Positions 40,607 to 48,181 of a stretch of 48,788 nt of DNA are shown here, one piece after another (position 1 is the stretch's first letter; the number at the start of each line of letters is the position of its first letter). A program made the position numbers and the translations under genes. Source of the stretch: Pseudomonas sp. PA27(2017) (lineage in GTDB: Bacteria; Pseudomonadota; Gammaproteobacteria; Pseudomonadales; Pseudomonadaceae); contig NZ_MSXW01000053.1 in NCBI RefSeq assembly GCF_001945445.1, positions 1 to 48,788 of the forward strand, in the 5' to 3' direction. Under the pieces are notes generated by a model. The model had not been told where the DNA came from and searched no databases. It saw nothing but the letters and a program-made list of their open reading frames with translations.

Positions 40607-41032
40607 ATGAAAGCTCGCGTTCAATGGGCCGGTGAAGCGCTGTTTCTCGGTGAGTCCGGCAGCGGCCACGCGGTGGTAATGGACGGGCCACCCGAGAGCG
40701 GCGGCCGCAACCTGGGCGTGCGCCCCATGGAAATGCTGCTGATCGGCCTGGGTGGCTGCAGCAACTTCGACGTGGTGAGCATCCTCAAGAAGTCCCGTCA
40801 GCCGGTCGAGAGCTGCGAAGCCTTTCTGGAGGCCGAGCGCGCGTCCGAAGATCCCAAGGTATTCACCAAGATCCACCTGCATTTCGTGGTGAAAGGTCGT
40901 GGCCTGAAAGAAGCCCAGGTCAAGCGAGCGGTGGAGCTGTCGGCGGACAAGTACTGCTCGGCGTCGATCATGCTCAGCCGCGCCGGCGTGGAAATCACCC
41001 ACGATTACGAGATCGTCGAACTGGGTGCCTGA
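40607..41032 (+). CDS. OsmC-family protein
   Basis: A 141-residue thiol-dependent peroxidase-like protein. The two reactive cysteines are in GGCSNFD and in KYCSASIML, as in OsmC/Ohr and the YhfA branch. It is short, soluble and has no signal peptide. Members reduce organic hydroperoxides or are of unknown role; the YhfA-like ones are often found beside crp, which fits this position beside vfr. AGCAGGAG stands before the ATG. Confidence 0.9.
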   Translation: MKARVQWAGEALFLGESGSGHAVVMDGPPESGGRNLGVRPMEMLLIGLGGCSNFDVVSILKKSRQPVESCEAFLEAERASEDPKVFTKIHLHFVVKGRGLKEAQVKRAVELSADKYCSASIMLSRAGVEITHDYEIVELGA

Positions 41033-41037
41033 GAGAG

Positions 41038-41059
41038 CAGGGCGACCTGCGTCGCCCTG
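41038..41059. terminator. Hairpin between the OsmC gene and coq7
   Basis: CAGGGCGAC (41038-41046), loop CTGC, GTCGCCCTG (41051-41059), then TGATTGCTT. It lies between convergent genes and probably serves both. Confidence 0.55.
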
Positions 41060-41071
41060 TGATTGCTTGCG

Positions 41072-41719
41072 TCAGATGCGGTAGGTGGTTTTGGTCATGA
41101 CCTTGGACAGCAGCGTCATGCCCAGCTTGACCGGTACGGGAAAGCGCACGCCGCCGGCATCCAGCGCGCTGTTGGCGTGCTCCAGTTCATCGCTGCGCAT
41201 CTGTTCGAGGATGGCCCGGGACTTGGTGTCCTGCTCGGGGATCTGCTCCAGATGCTCGTCCAGGTGCTTGACCACCTGATCCTCGGTCGCGGCCACGAAG
41301 CCCAGGCTGACCCGGTCGCTGACCAGACCCGCCACCGCCCCTACACCGAACGAAAGCCCGTAGAACACCGGATTCAGCACGCTGGGATGACTGCCCAGCT
41401 GACGGATGCGCTGCTCGCACCAGGCCAGGTGATCGATTTCCTCGTCGGCCGCATGCTCCATGGCTTCGCGCACGCGCGGCAGGCGCGCGGTCAGCGCCTG
41501 GCCCTGATACAGCGCCTGGGCGCAGACCTCGCCGGTGTGGTTGATGCGCATCAGCCCGGCGATATGGCGGGTCTGCTTGGCATCGAGCTCGGCCTCCTGC
41601 TCGACGACGGCAGGGGATGGGCGAGACGGTTGGCCGCTGAAGGGCAGCAGCGTGCGCAGCGCCATATCGGCTTGCAGCAGCAGGCGGTCGACGGGCGAAT
41701 AATGGCGGTCGTTGGCCAT
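41072..41719 (-). CDS. coq7: 2-polyprenyl-3-methyl-6-methoxy-1,4-benzoquinone monooxygenase
   Basis: A 215-residue di-iron hydroxylase of ubiquinone synthesis. Carboxylate and histidine ligands are visible in NHTGEVCAQALYQG, EHAADEEIDHLAWCEQR, AATEDQVVKHLDEH and MRSDELEHANSALDAGG, the Coq7 pattern of two ExxH units. The middle helix GLSFGVGAVAGLVSDRVSLGFV docks on the membrane. It replaces UbiF in many proteobacteria. Confidence 0.96.
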   Translation of the reverse strand: MANDRHYSPVDRLLLQADMALRTLLPFSGQPSRPSPAVVEQEAELDAKQTRHIAGLMRINHTGEVCAQALYQGQALTARLPRVREAMEHAADEEIDHLAWCEQRIRQLGSHPSVLNPVFYGLSFGVGAVAGLVSDRVSLGFVAATEDQVVKHLDEHLEQIPEQDTKSRAILEQMRSDELEHANSALDAGGVRFPVPVKLGMTLLSKVMTKTTYRI

Positions 41720-41892
41720 GAGGTTTCTCCGGCGATGACATGAGCGGCCAGTTTACCGCAAATGGCGTTTGCGGGCGTGACGCCCGGCGGATGCGCATAA
41801 ACGTGCGGCACGTCCATTGCGGTGTATCCGCCACTTGCTCACCTCTCGGCTTGGCAGGAACATGTGCTGCCGCTTGGGCATAAGGAGTTGCT

Positions 41893-43374
41893 GTGAAGAA
41901 CGATATTCACGACCTGGGGCTGGTGCTCGATTCCAAGGTCAAGCTGGTGCTGATCGAGTCCTGGGACGAGCGCCGCGTGCTGGAAACCCTCACCGGCCTG
42001 GCGGTACGTCGCGCGCTGGGCCTGTTTACCTGGTCGATCACCGACGGCTTGCAGCGTGCCGGTTTCGCGGGGGAAGCCTTCGCCGAAGGTGAAAGCCACG
42101 ACCCCGAAGCGGCATTGCGGCTGATCAAGGCCGACCAGCAGGGCAGCCTTTACGTGATGTGCGACCTGCATCCGTTTCTAACCGACAACCCGAAATTGGT
42201 GCGCCTGCTCAAGGAGGTCGCCATGGCCGATGCCGTCCATGCGCCAACCCTGGTGCTGGTGTCCCACGCCTGCAAGCTGCCGCCGGAAGTGCAGCGTTAC
42301 GCCGCGCGTTTCAACCTGGCGCTGCCGGTTGAAGACGAACTGCTGGCCATCGTGCGCGAGGAGGCGGCGCGCTGGAGCGAGCGCAACCGCAACCGCCGGG
42401 TACGCACCGATAACCGCACCCTGCAGCAGGTGGTGAAGAACCTGCGCGGCATGAGCCACGCCGAGGCGAGGCTGCTGGCCCGCAACCTGATCTGCGACGA
42501 CGGCGCCATTACTCAGGAAGATCTGCCGGAGCTGAACAAGGCCAAGTTCGAGCTGCTCGACCTCGATGGCGTGCTCAGCTACGAACACGACACGGCGCGT
42601 TTCGCCGATGTCGGCGGGCTGGCCAACCTCAAGCGCTGGCTGGGCGAGCGGCAGCGTATCTTCTTCGCGGGTGAAGGCGTGGATATTCCCAAGGGCGTGC
42701 TGCTGGTCGGCGTGCAGGGTTCGGGTAAGAGCCTGGCGGCCAAGGCGGTGGCTGGGCTCTGGGGGCTGCCCTTGCTGCGCCTGGATTTCGGCTGCCTGTA
42801 CAACAAGTTCTTCGGTGAAACCGAGCGCAACCTGCGTGAAGCGCTGGCGCTGGCCGAACAGATGTCGCCGTGCGTGCTGTGGGTCGACGAGATCGAGAAG
42901 GGCCTGGCCAGCGGCGACCAGGACGGCGGCGTCAGCCAGCGCGTGCTGGGCACGCTGCTGACCTGGATGGCCGAGCGCAAGTCATCGGTATTCATGGTGG
43001 CCACCGCCAACGTGATCGACCGTCTGCCGCCGGAGCTGGTGCGCAAGGGGCGTTTCGACGAGCTGTTCTTCGTCGACCTGCCAGAGGCGGAGATTCGCGC
43101 GGAGATTTTTCGCATTCACCTGCAGCGCCGCGAGCTGGAGCCTTCGGCCTTCGACCTGGTGCAACTGGCGGCGGCCTCCGATGGTTTTTCCGGCGCGGAG
43201 ATCGAGCAGGTGGTGGTGAGCGCCCTGTATGCGGCCCAGGCGCAGCAGCAGTCGGTCGATAATGGCACGCTGCTGCGTGGTATTCAGGCCACGGCGCCGT
43301 TGTCGGTGATCATGGCCGAACGGCTCGCCGAGCTAAGGGCCTGGGCGCGGGGGCGGACGGTCAGCGCGAACTGA
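41893..43374 (+). CDS. AAA-family ATPase (Ycf46-like)
   Basis: A 493-residue AAA+ protein starting at GTG, with AAGGAG upstream. The N-terminal 220 residues (LGLVLDSKVKLVLIESWDERRVLETL) resemble a degenerate ATPase or adaptor domain. The AAA core follows: FADVGGLANLKRWLGERQ, Walker A GVQGSGKSLAAKA, Walker B SPCVLWVDEIEKG, ATANVIDRLPPELVRKGRFDELF with the arginine finger, and the lid with FSGAEIEQVV. It is like cyanobacterial and plastid Ycf46 proteins. No protease or membrane domain is attached, so it is not FtsH. Role unknown. It ends just before the convergent SDR gene. Confidence 0.85.
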   Translation: MKNDIHDLGLVLDSKVKLVLIESWDERRVLETLTGLAVRRALGLFTWSITDGLQRAGFAGEAFAEGESHDPEAALRLIKADQQGSLYVMCDLHPFLTDNPKLVRLLKEVAMADAVHAPTLVLVSHACKLPPEVQRYAARFNLALPVEDELLAIVREEAARWSERNRNRRVRTDNRTLQQVVKNLRGMSHAEARLLARNLICDDGAITQEDLPELNKAKFELLDLDGVLSYEHDTARFADVGGLANLKRWLGERQRIFFAGEGVDIPKGVLLVGVQGSGKSLAAKAVAGLWGLPLLRLDFGCLYNKFFGETERNLREALALAEQMSPCVLWVDEIEKGLASGDQDGGVSQRVLGTLLTWMAERKSSVFMVATANVIDRLPPELVRKGRFDELFFVDLPEAEIRAEIFRIHLQRRELEPSAFDLVQLAAASDGFSGAEIEQVVVSALYAAQAQQQSVDNGTLLRGIQATAPLSVIMAERLAELRAWARGRTVSAN

Positions 43375-43375
43375 G

Positions 43376-44164
43376 TCAGGCGCGGCCGAAGCGGCGATTG
43401 ATGCGCGCCGCTACTCGCCGCACCAGCCAGCGGGGAAACAAGCGGGGCGCCATCGTCAGCAGGCGGTTGCGCCAACCAGGCACGATGATCGCGCGGTTGC
43501 GCTCCAGGCCGCGCACCGCAATCAGCGCCACTTCCTCGGCGCTCAGCATCAGCTTGCCGCGTTCCAGTGCCGTGGCATCGAGATGCGCATTGCGGAAGAA
43601 AGCGCTGCGGGTCGGCCCGGGGCAGAGCACCGAAACCTTGACGCCATGGTGGCGCAGCTCCTCGCGTAGACCCTCGGAGAAATGCAGCACATAGGCCTTG
43701 CTGGCGTAATAGCTGCTCATCCACGGGCCGGGCTGGAACGCGGCGACCGAGGCGACATTGAGAATCTGCCCGTGGCCGCGGGCTGCCATCACTGTGCCGA
43801 TGGCGTGGCACAGGCGCGCCAGGGCCAGTACGTTGAGCTCCAGCAGTTGCTGTTCGCGTCGCCAGTCCTGGGCGACGAACGCGCCGCCGCTGCCCAGGCC
43901 CGCATTGTTCACCAGCAATTCGATGACCTGGCCGTTCTGCTCCAACTCATGGAGCAGTCCCGAGAGTTGCAGAGGCTCGCTGAGGTCGCAGACGCGAAAC
44001 AGCACGTCCACGGAAAAGCGCTGGGTCAGCTCGTAGGCGATGCTTTCCAGCGCGTCGCGCTTGCGCGCCACGAGGATCAGGTTACGCCCGCGGCGAGCCA
44101 GCGCTTCGGCCAGGGCGAGGCCGATGCCGCTCGAGGCACCCGTGACCAGGGCATAACGTGACAT
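43376..44164 (-). CDS. Short-chain dehydrogenase/reductase
   Basis: A 262-residue classical SDR with VTGASSGIGLALAEALARRG for NAD(P), the LLVNNAGLGSGG stretch, the catalytic serine in VASVAA and YYASK for Tyr and Lys. After that comes LCPGPTRSAF. The basic C-terminal (LVRRVAARINRRF) and the sequence GWRNRLLTMAPRLFPRW suggest peripheral membrane contact, as in many YqjQ/DltE-like members. Substrate unknown. Confidence 0.88.
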   Translation of the reverse strand: MSRYALVTGASSGIGLALAEALARRGRNLILVARKRDALESIAYELTQRFSVDVLFRVCDLSEPLQLSGLLHELEQNGQVIELLVNNAGLGSGGAFVAQDWRREQQLLELNVLALARLCHAIGTVMAARGHGQILNVASVAAFQPGPWMSSYYASKAYVLHFSEGLREELRHHGVKVSVLCPGPTRSAFFRNAHLDATALERGKLMLSAEEVALIAVRGLERNRAIIVPGWRNRLLTMAPRLFPRWLVRRVAARINRRFGRA

Positions 44165-44275
44165 GAGGTTCTCCAGAGCACTTCGCGGGCAGGTGTATAG
44201 CCTATCCGCAACCAGGCAGCCAGCGCTGCACTCGCAGCGCGGGTGAGGAAAATAAAGTGCTCGCGGTGCGGTGCC

Positions 44276-45265
44276 TCAACTGCCGCTTAACAGTTCGCCG
44301 AACAGGCCGCCGAAGATCGCCAGCATGGCAAAACCACTCAGGAACATCATCAGCAGGCCACCGATGAGCAGGATCAGGAAGATTCCTGCCACCAGGTTCA
44401 CGCCCAGGCTGTTGGGCGGTGGCGGTGGGCCGTAGCGGTTGCTGCCGGCGGGGCCTGGCACCACCAGCATGACGATCCAGAACACGCTGCTGATGATCGG
44501 CACCACGTTGAGCAGCCACAGCCAGCCGGACCAGCCCATGTCATGCAGACGCTGCACGCCGATCTGCGCGCTGATCACCAGCATGCCGATCACCGCGCCG
44601 ACCAACAGGATGCTGCCAAGGGTATCGGCCACCATGGTGATGGCCGAGATGCCGGCCATGACGCCGACGAAGATGAACAGCAATGCCAGCGACCAGGCCA
44701 GGTAACGCATCCTGCCGATACGGCCTTTGAACGAATTGATCTTCAACTGGCCAACCTGGCCGGCGTGCGGGTCGATGTCCGCCTTGGGCGGCGAATAGGG
44801 GGTTGGCGGCTGTGCGGCAGCGCTCGACGCCGTGCGCGGTGGCGGGCTTTGCGGCGCTTCTGCCTGGCGGGCCAGGTACTTCTCGATGATCACCCCACAG
44901 GCCGAGCATTCGGCAGCCGTGAGCTGCTGGTGGCCGCACTTTGGGCATGTCATGGACGTCTGCGGCTGACCCGCTGGCTCCACCTTGGCGGCTTTTTCTT
45001 CATCCGTTTCCACGAGGCTCAGCGCAGCGGCCAGATCCGGCTCCTTGCGAGCGCGGGCACCAGCCCGTTGCAGCGCGCTCAGGTACTGTTCGGCCTGGGC
45101 TTCTTCCAGGTCTCGCTTGATGGCCACCGGGCCGCGGCCGAACAGAGCGTCGATGCGAGCGCGATCGCTTTTGAACAGGTTGGTCAGGTTGGCCTTGACC
45201 TCGTCCAGCGAGGTGCCGGGCATCAGGCTGCCATCGAAGACGATCTTGTAGCGGGGCTGGCTCAT
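44276..45265 (-). CDS. Zinc-ribbon DUF805 membrane protein
   Basis: A 329-residue protein. The N-terminal 85 residues (YKIVFDGSLMPGTSLDEVKANLTNLFKSD) look like a small sensor-like module. A four-cysteine zinc ribbon (CPKCGHQQLTAAECSACG) and a Pro/Ala linker follow. The C-terminal DUF805 membrane part begins GRIGRMRYLAWSLALLF and has four to five helices, with the DUF805 motif QRLHDMGWSGW. The start at MSQPRYKIV is chosen where the homologous part begins. Function unknown. Confidence 0.8.
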   Translation of the reverse strand: MSQPRYKIVFDGSLMPGTSLDEVKANLTNLFKSDRARIDALFGRGPVAIKRDLEEAQAEQYLSALQRAGARARKEPDLAAALSLVETDEEKAAKVEPAGQPQTSMTCPKCGHQQLTAAECSACGVIIEKYLARQAEAPQSPPPRTASSAAAQPPTPYSPPKADIDPHAGQVGQLKINSFKGRIGRMRYLAWSLALLFIFVGVMAGISAITMVADTLGSILLVGAVIGMLVISAQIGVQRLHDMGWSGWLWLLNVVPIISSVFWIVMLVVPGPAGSNRYGPPPPPNSLGVNLVAGIFLILLIGGLLMMFLSGFAMLAIFGGLFGELLSGS

Positions 45266-45402
45266 GCGCGTCCTTGTCTGCACGGAAAGAAGTGGTCGCC
45301 GACCCTATCCCGCCGCCATCGGTTCGGCAAGTGGGGGCGGGTCGGTTTTCGGCGCAGCTGAGCGGTGGTTCTCAGCTTGCCAGCAGGCGCGTCAGTGGTG
45401 GA

Positions 45403-45828
45403 TCAGAATGGCCTGACCACGACCAGAATGACGATGGCGATCAGGATCAGCACCGGCACCTCGTTGAACCAGCGGTAGAACACGTGGCTACGCGTGTTCT
45501 CGCCGCGGGCCAGGCGTTTGTACATGGCGCCGCATACATGGTGGTAACCCACCAGCAGGATCACCAGGGTGAGCTTGGCATGCATCCAGCCCTGGCTCAT
45601 CCAGCCTGGCGCGAGCATCAGCAGGCCCACACCCAGCACCAGGGTGGCGATCATCGCCGGCGTCATGATGCCCCGGTACAACTTGCGCTCCATGGTGCTG
45701 AAGCGTTCACGGCTCGGCTCGTCCTCGCTCATGGCGTGGTACACGAACAGCCGCGGCAGGTAGAACAGACCGGCAAACCAGCAGACCATGGCGACGATGT
45801 GCAGGGCTTTGATCCACAGATAAAGCAT
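45403..45828 (-). CDS. hemJ: Protoporphyrinogen oxidase HemJ
   Basis: A 141-residue membrane protein of four helices. LYLWIKALHIVAMVCWFAGLFYLPRLFVYH carries the conserved His and Arg of HemJ. MERKLYRGIMTPAM, GWMHAKLTLVILLVGYHH and FRWFNEVP-type segments follow. HemJ oxidises protoporphyrinogen IX in haem synthesis in bacteria without HemG or HemY. The same family was once labelled CopD-like. Two adjacent features, the short length and the His-rich segment near GYHHVCGAMYKR, fit HemJ well. Confidence 0.92.
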   Translation of the reverse strand: MLYLWIKALHIVAMVCWFAGLFYLPRLFVYHAMSEDEPSRERFSTMERKLYRGIMTPAMIATLVLGVGLLMLAPGWMSQGWMHAKLTLVILLVGYHHVCGAMYKRLARGENTRSHVFYRWFNEVPVLILIAIVILVVVRPF

Positions 45829-45957
45829 TGCCGTTCCTTTTCATTGATGGGGCTTGCGATACTAGTGCCCATGATCTCAATAGTCATCAAGACGGTTGGC
45901 CGCAGGCAGGGTGGGCCTTATCATCGGACTTTTCGTCGAACAGTTTCGAGGCACCCG

Positions 45958-46029
45958 ATGCACCCATCCGCTCCCTTTGCGATTACACCGCGGCACCGCG
46001 GTGACGGCGTGCCCGGGCAGCGGTCCTGA
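45958..46029 (+). CDS. Possible 23-residue upstream ORF coupled to the next gene
   Basis: The frame MHPSAPFAITPRHRGDGVPGQ... ends in TGA whose last base is the A of the next gene's ATG (TGATG at 46027-46031). GAGG stands nine bases before its start. The arrangement would permit translational coupling. It is too short to judge by composition and could be chance. Confidence 0.25.
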   Translation: MHPSAPFAITPRHRGDGVPGQRS

Positions 46030-46757
46030 TGACGGGGTGGGAGGTTCGCCCCAGCAACCGGGTTCAGGAACGGCGCTTGCGGGTCGCGCTGGTGATGTTG
46101 CTCGTCGCGGTGCCGCTCGCCTTCTATGGGGGCAACTGGTGGCAAGCCAGATCCACTCAAGAGCAGGCGCTGGCATTCCAGCAGATGCAGGCGCAGGTCG
46201 AGACGCAGGTCCGCGAGTTGGACGAGCTACGTCAGCGCATGGCGGTACTCAGCAGTGGTGAGCAACTGGCTCAGCAGTCCAACGAGCAAAGCCGCCTGAC
46301 CATCAAGTTGCTCGAAGAACAGAACTTCAAGCAGCAGCAGGAGCTGGCATTCTACAAGGGGGTTCTGGCCCCGGACAGCAAGGTCAACGGACTGCTGATC
46401 CGCAGCTTCGATATTCACCCGGCGGAGGCGCCTGGCGTCTATCGTTTCAAACTCATGCTCAGCCGTATCGGCAAGGACGACAAACCTCTGCAGGGGCGTT
46501 TGAACGTGCAACTGGAGGGCAGCATGAATGGCAAGGCGAAGAGCCTGCCGCTGACTCAGCTCAGTGGCGACCTCCCGGAAGGCTCGACCGAGAAGGCGAT
46601 TCCATTCGCGTTCAAGCACCTGCAGGCGATTCCCGACGGTGGGCGGTTGGGTGAGCTGCGGATTCCCGAGGGCTTCGTGCCCAAACGCATACGTATCAAG
46701 GCTGATGTCGAAGGTGGAAAAGCCGTCGAGCGTCAAATCGAGTGGACTGACGGATAG
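46029..46757 (+). CDS. Membrane-anchored coiled-coil protein (DUF6776-like)
   Basis: A 242-residue protein. A short cytoplasmic N-terminus is followed by one membrane helix (VALVMLLVAVPLAFYGGNWW). A coiled-coil rich in Gln and Glu covers about residues 40-105 (QMQAQVETQVRELDELRQRM). A C-terminal beta-rich domain runs from YRFKLMLSRIGKDDKPLQGRL. The only gene next to it is a bactofilin 13 bases downstream, so a membrane partner of that cytoskeletal protein is likely. I recognise the family only as a conserved gammaproteobacterial hypothetical. Confidence 0.8.
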   Translation: MTGWEVRPSNRVQERRLRVALVMLLVAVPLAFYGGNWWQARSTQEQALAFQQMQAQVETQVRELDELRQRMAVLSSGEQLAQQSNEQSRLTIKLLEEQNFKQQQELAFYKGVLAPDSKVNGLLIRSFDIHPAEAPGVYRFKLMLSRIGKDDKPLQGRLNVQLEGSMNGKAKSLPLTQLSGDLPEGSTEKAIPFAFKHLQAIPDGGRLGELRIPEGFVPKRIRIKADVEGGKAVERQIEWTDG

Positions 46758-46770
46758 GTGATGGTTCGCC

Positions 46771-47181
46771 ATGTGGAATAAAGGCAAGGGCAAGGCAGAC
46801 ATGCAGCGCTTCACGGGCAAAACCAGCCTGATCGCGGCAGGTGCGCAATTTCGTGGCGACCTGGAGTTTCAGGGCGCAGTGCAGATCGACGGCAAGGTGC
46901 TCGGCGACATCCTCACCGAGCAGGGTTTGGTGCGGGTCAGCGTCGAAGGGCAGGTTGAAGGCGAGGTGCGCGCCCCCCATGTAGTGATCGACGGCGAGAT
47001 CGTCGGTGATGTCTATGCCAGCCAGCACGTCGAGCTGGGCCCCAAGGCCCGGGTTCGCGGCAACCTCTATTATGGGCTGATGGAAATGGCCATGGGCGCT
47101 CAGGTCGAAGGTGGCCTGCGGCCGATCAAGGAGCATGACAGACCGTTGGAGCTGCCCGAGAGCGTGGATGACGCTCAATAG
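46771..47181 (+). CDS. Bactofilin
   Basis: A 136-residue polymer-forming cytoskeletal protein. The beta-helix repeats are plain: SLIAAGAQFRGDLEFQGAVQIDGKVLGDI, VEGEVRAPHVVIDGEIVGDV and VELGPKARVRGNL. A short basic head and acidic tail frame it, the usual bactofilin layout. Bactofilins place cell-wall enzymes and shape the envelope. Its stop overlaps an IscR-like site belonging to erpA. Confidence 0.93.
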   Translation: MWNKGKGKADMQRFTGKTSLIAAGAQFRGDLEFQGAVQIDGKVLGDILTEQGLVRVSVEGQVEGEVRAPHVVIDGEIVGDVYASQHVELGPKARVRGNLYYGLMEMAMGAQVEGGLRPIKEHDRPLELPESVDDAQ

Positions 47182-47202
47182 TTGACCAATTTTCTAGGGT
47201 AA
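47178..47202 (+). promoter_or_regulatory. erpA: IscR type-1-like operator and promoter of erpA
   Basis: The 25 bases beginning ATAGTTGACC and ending CTAGGGTAA match about 20 of 25 positions of the E. coli IscR type-1 consensus by my count. They overlap the -35 TTGACC (47182-47187), which is paired at 18 bases with GATAAT (47206-47211). E. coli erpA is an IscR target, so Fe-S-responsive repression of this erpA is likely. The alignment was done by eye. Confidence 0.55.
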
Positions 47203-47257
47203 GCGGATAATATAGCGCTACCACGCAGTATGGGCGCCTGGCGCCGGGAGATAGAAC

Positions 47258-47611
47258 ATGAGCGTCGAAACCTTCACCCCTGCCGCTGCGATGCAGTTCA
47301 CGCAGGGTGCGGCCAGCAAGGTGAAGAGCCTGGTTGATGAAGAGGGCAACCCGCGCCTGAAGCTGCGCGTGTTCGTCACGGGAGGCGGTTGTTCGGGCTT
47401 CCAGTACGGCTTCACCTTCGATGAAGAAGTGGCCGACGACGACACCATCGTCGAACGCGAGGGCGTCAGCCTTGTCGTCGACCCGATGAGTTTCCAGTAC
47501 CTGGTCGGTGCGGAAGTGGATTACCAGGAAGGCCTCGAAGGCTCACGCTTCGTGATCAAGAACCCCAACGCGACCACCACCTGCGGTTGCGGCTCGTCGT
47601 TCTCGATCTGA
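47258..47611 (+). CDS. erpA: Iron-sulfur cluster insertion protein ErpA
   Basis: A 117-residue A-type carrier. The three cluster cysteines are present: FVTGGGCSGFQYGF and, at the end, TTCGCGSSFSI. FDEEVADDDTIVEREGVSLVVDPMSFQYLVGAEVDY is the family core. It hands Fe-S clusters to target enzymes such as IspG/IspH. A good terminator follows. Confidence 0.96.
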   Translation: MSVETFTPAAAMQFTQGAASKVKSLVDEEGNPRLKLRVFVTGGGCSGFQYGFTFDEEVADDDTIVEREGVSLVVDPMSFQYLVGAEVDYQEGLEGSRFVIKNPNATTTCGCGSSFSI

Positions 47612-47627
47612 GTCTTGCCTTACCTGA

Positions 47628-47655
47628 AAACGCCGCGCATTTGCGCGGCGTTTTT
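47628..47655 (+). terminator. erpA terminator
   Basis: AAACGCCGCGC (47628-47638), loop ATTT, GCGCGGCGTTT (47643-47653), in a run of five T. About 16 bases after the erpA stop. Confidence 0.85.
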
Positions 47656-47887
47656 GTTTGTGTGGTTCTTTCAGGCGGGGTAGGTGTCGCACGTAGTTTC
47701 CTGTTGTCAGGTGCTGCTCGGTGCTGCCCATATACGGAAATGATCGTGCGGATCTGCCAGGGCCACCGGGCTGCGATGGCCAGAGGTTCCTTCGATGGCT
47801 CCAAAAAGCGGCAAGGTGCGATCTGGTCTGTCCCGGGCTGAGTGGACACTGACTTAAGGTGGATAATGTCCGCCGCAAGGAGTGTTC

Positions 47888-48181
47888 ATGACCCAGACCA
47901 GACGACGTTTTCCAGAATCTTTCAAACGTGAAGCGGTAGACCAGGTGGTTGCCGGCACGCCGCTTCGTCATGTGGCCGAGACGCTCGGCATCGCTGAAAG
48001 CCTGCTGGGCAAATGGAAGCGCCAGTACGAACAGCAAGGTGACAATGCCTTTCCGGGCAATGGCAAGCAGCGTGGCGAGAGTGCTGAGTTGCGCCGGCTA
48101 CGCCAGCAGCTGGCTCAGGTCACCATGGAGCGCGATGTTTTAAAAAAGGCGCTCGCCATCTTCTCGCAGCCCACGAAGTGA
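47888..48181 (+). CDS. IS3-family transposase OrfA
   Basis: A 97-residue helix-turn-helix protein: RRFPESFKREAVDQVVAGTPLRHVAETLGIAESLLGKWKRQY, then a leucine-zipper region ELRRLRQQLAQVTMERDVLKKAL. The ATG at 47888 has AAGGAG upstream. Near its end is an A6G slippery run (TTA AAA AAG in frame, 48140-48148) for -1 frameshifting to OrfAB. Confidence 0.9.
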   Translation: MTQTRRRFPESFKREAVDQVVAGTPLRHVAETLGIAESLLGKWKRQYEQQGDNAFPGNGKQRGESAELRRLRQQLAQVTMERDVLKKALAIFSQPTK

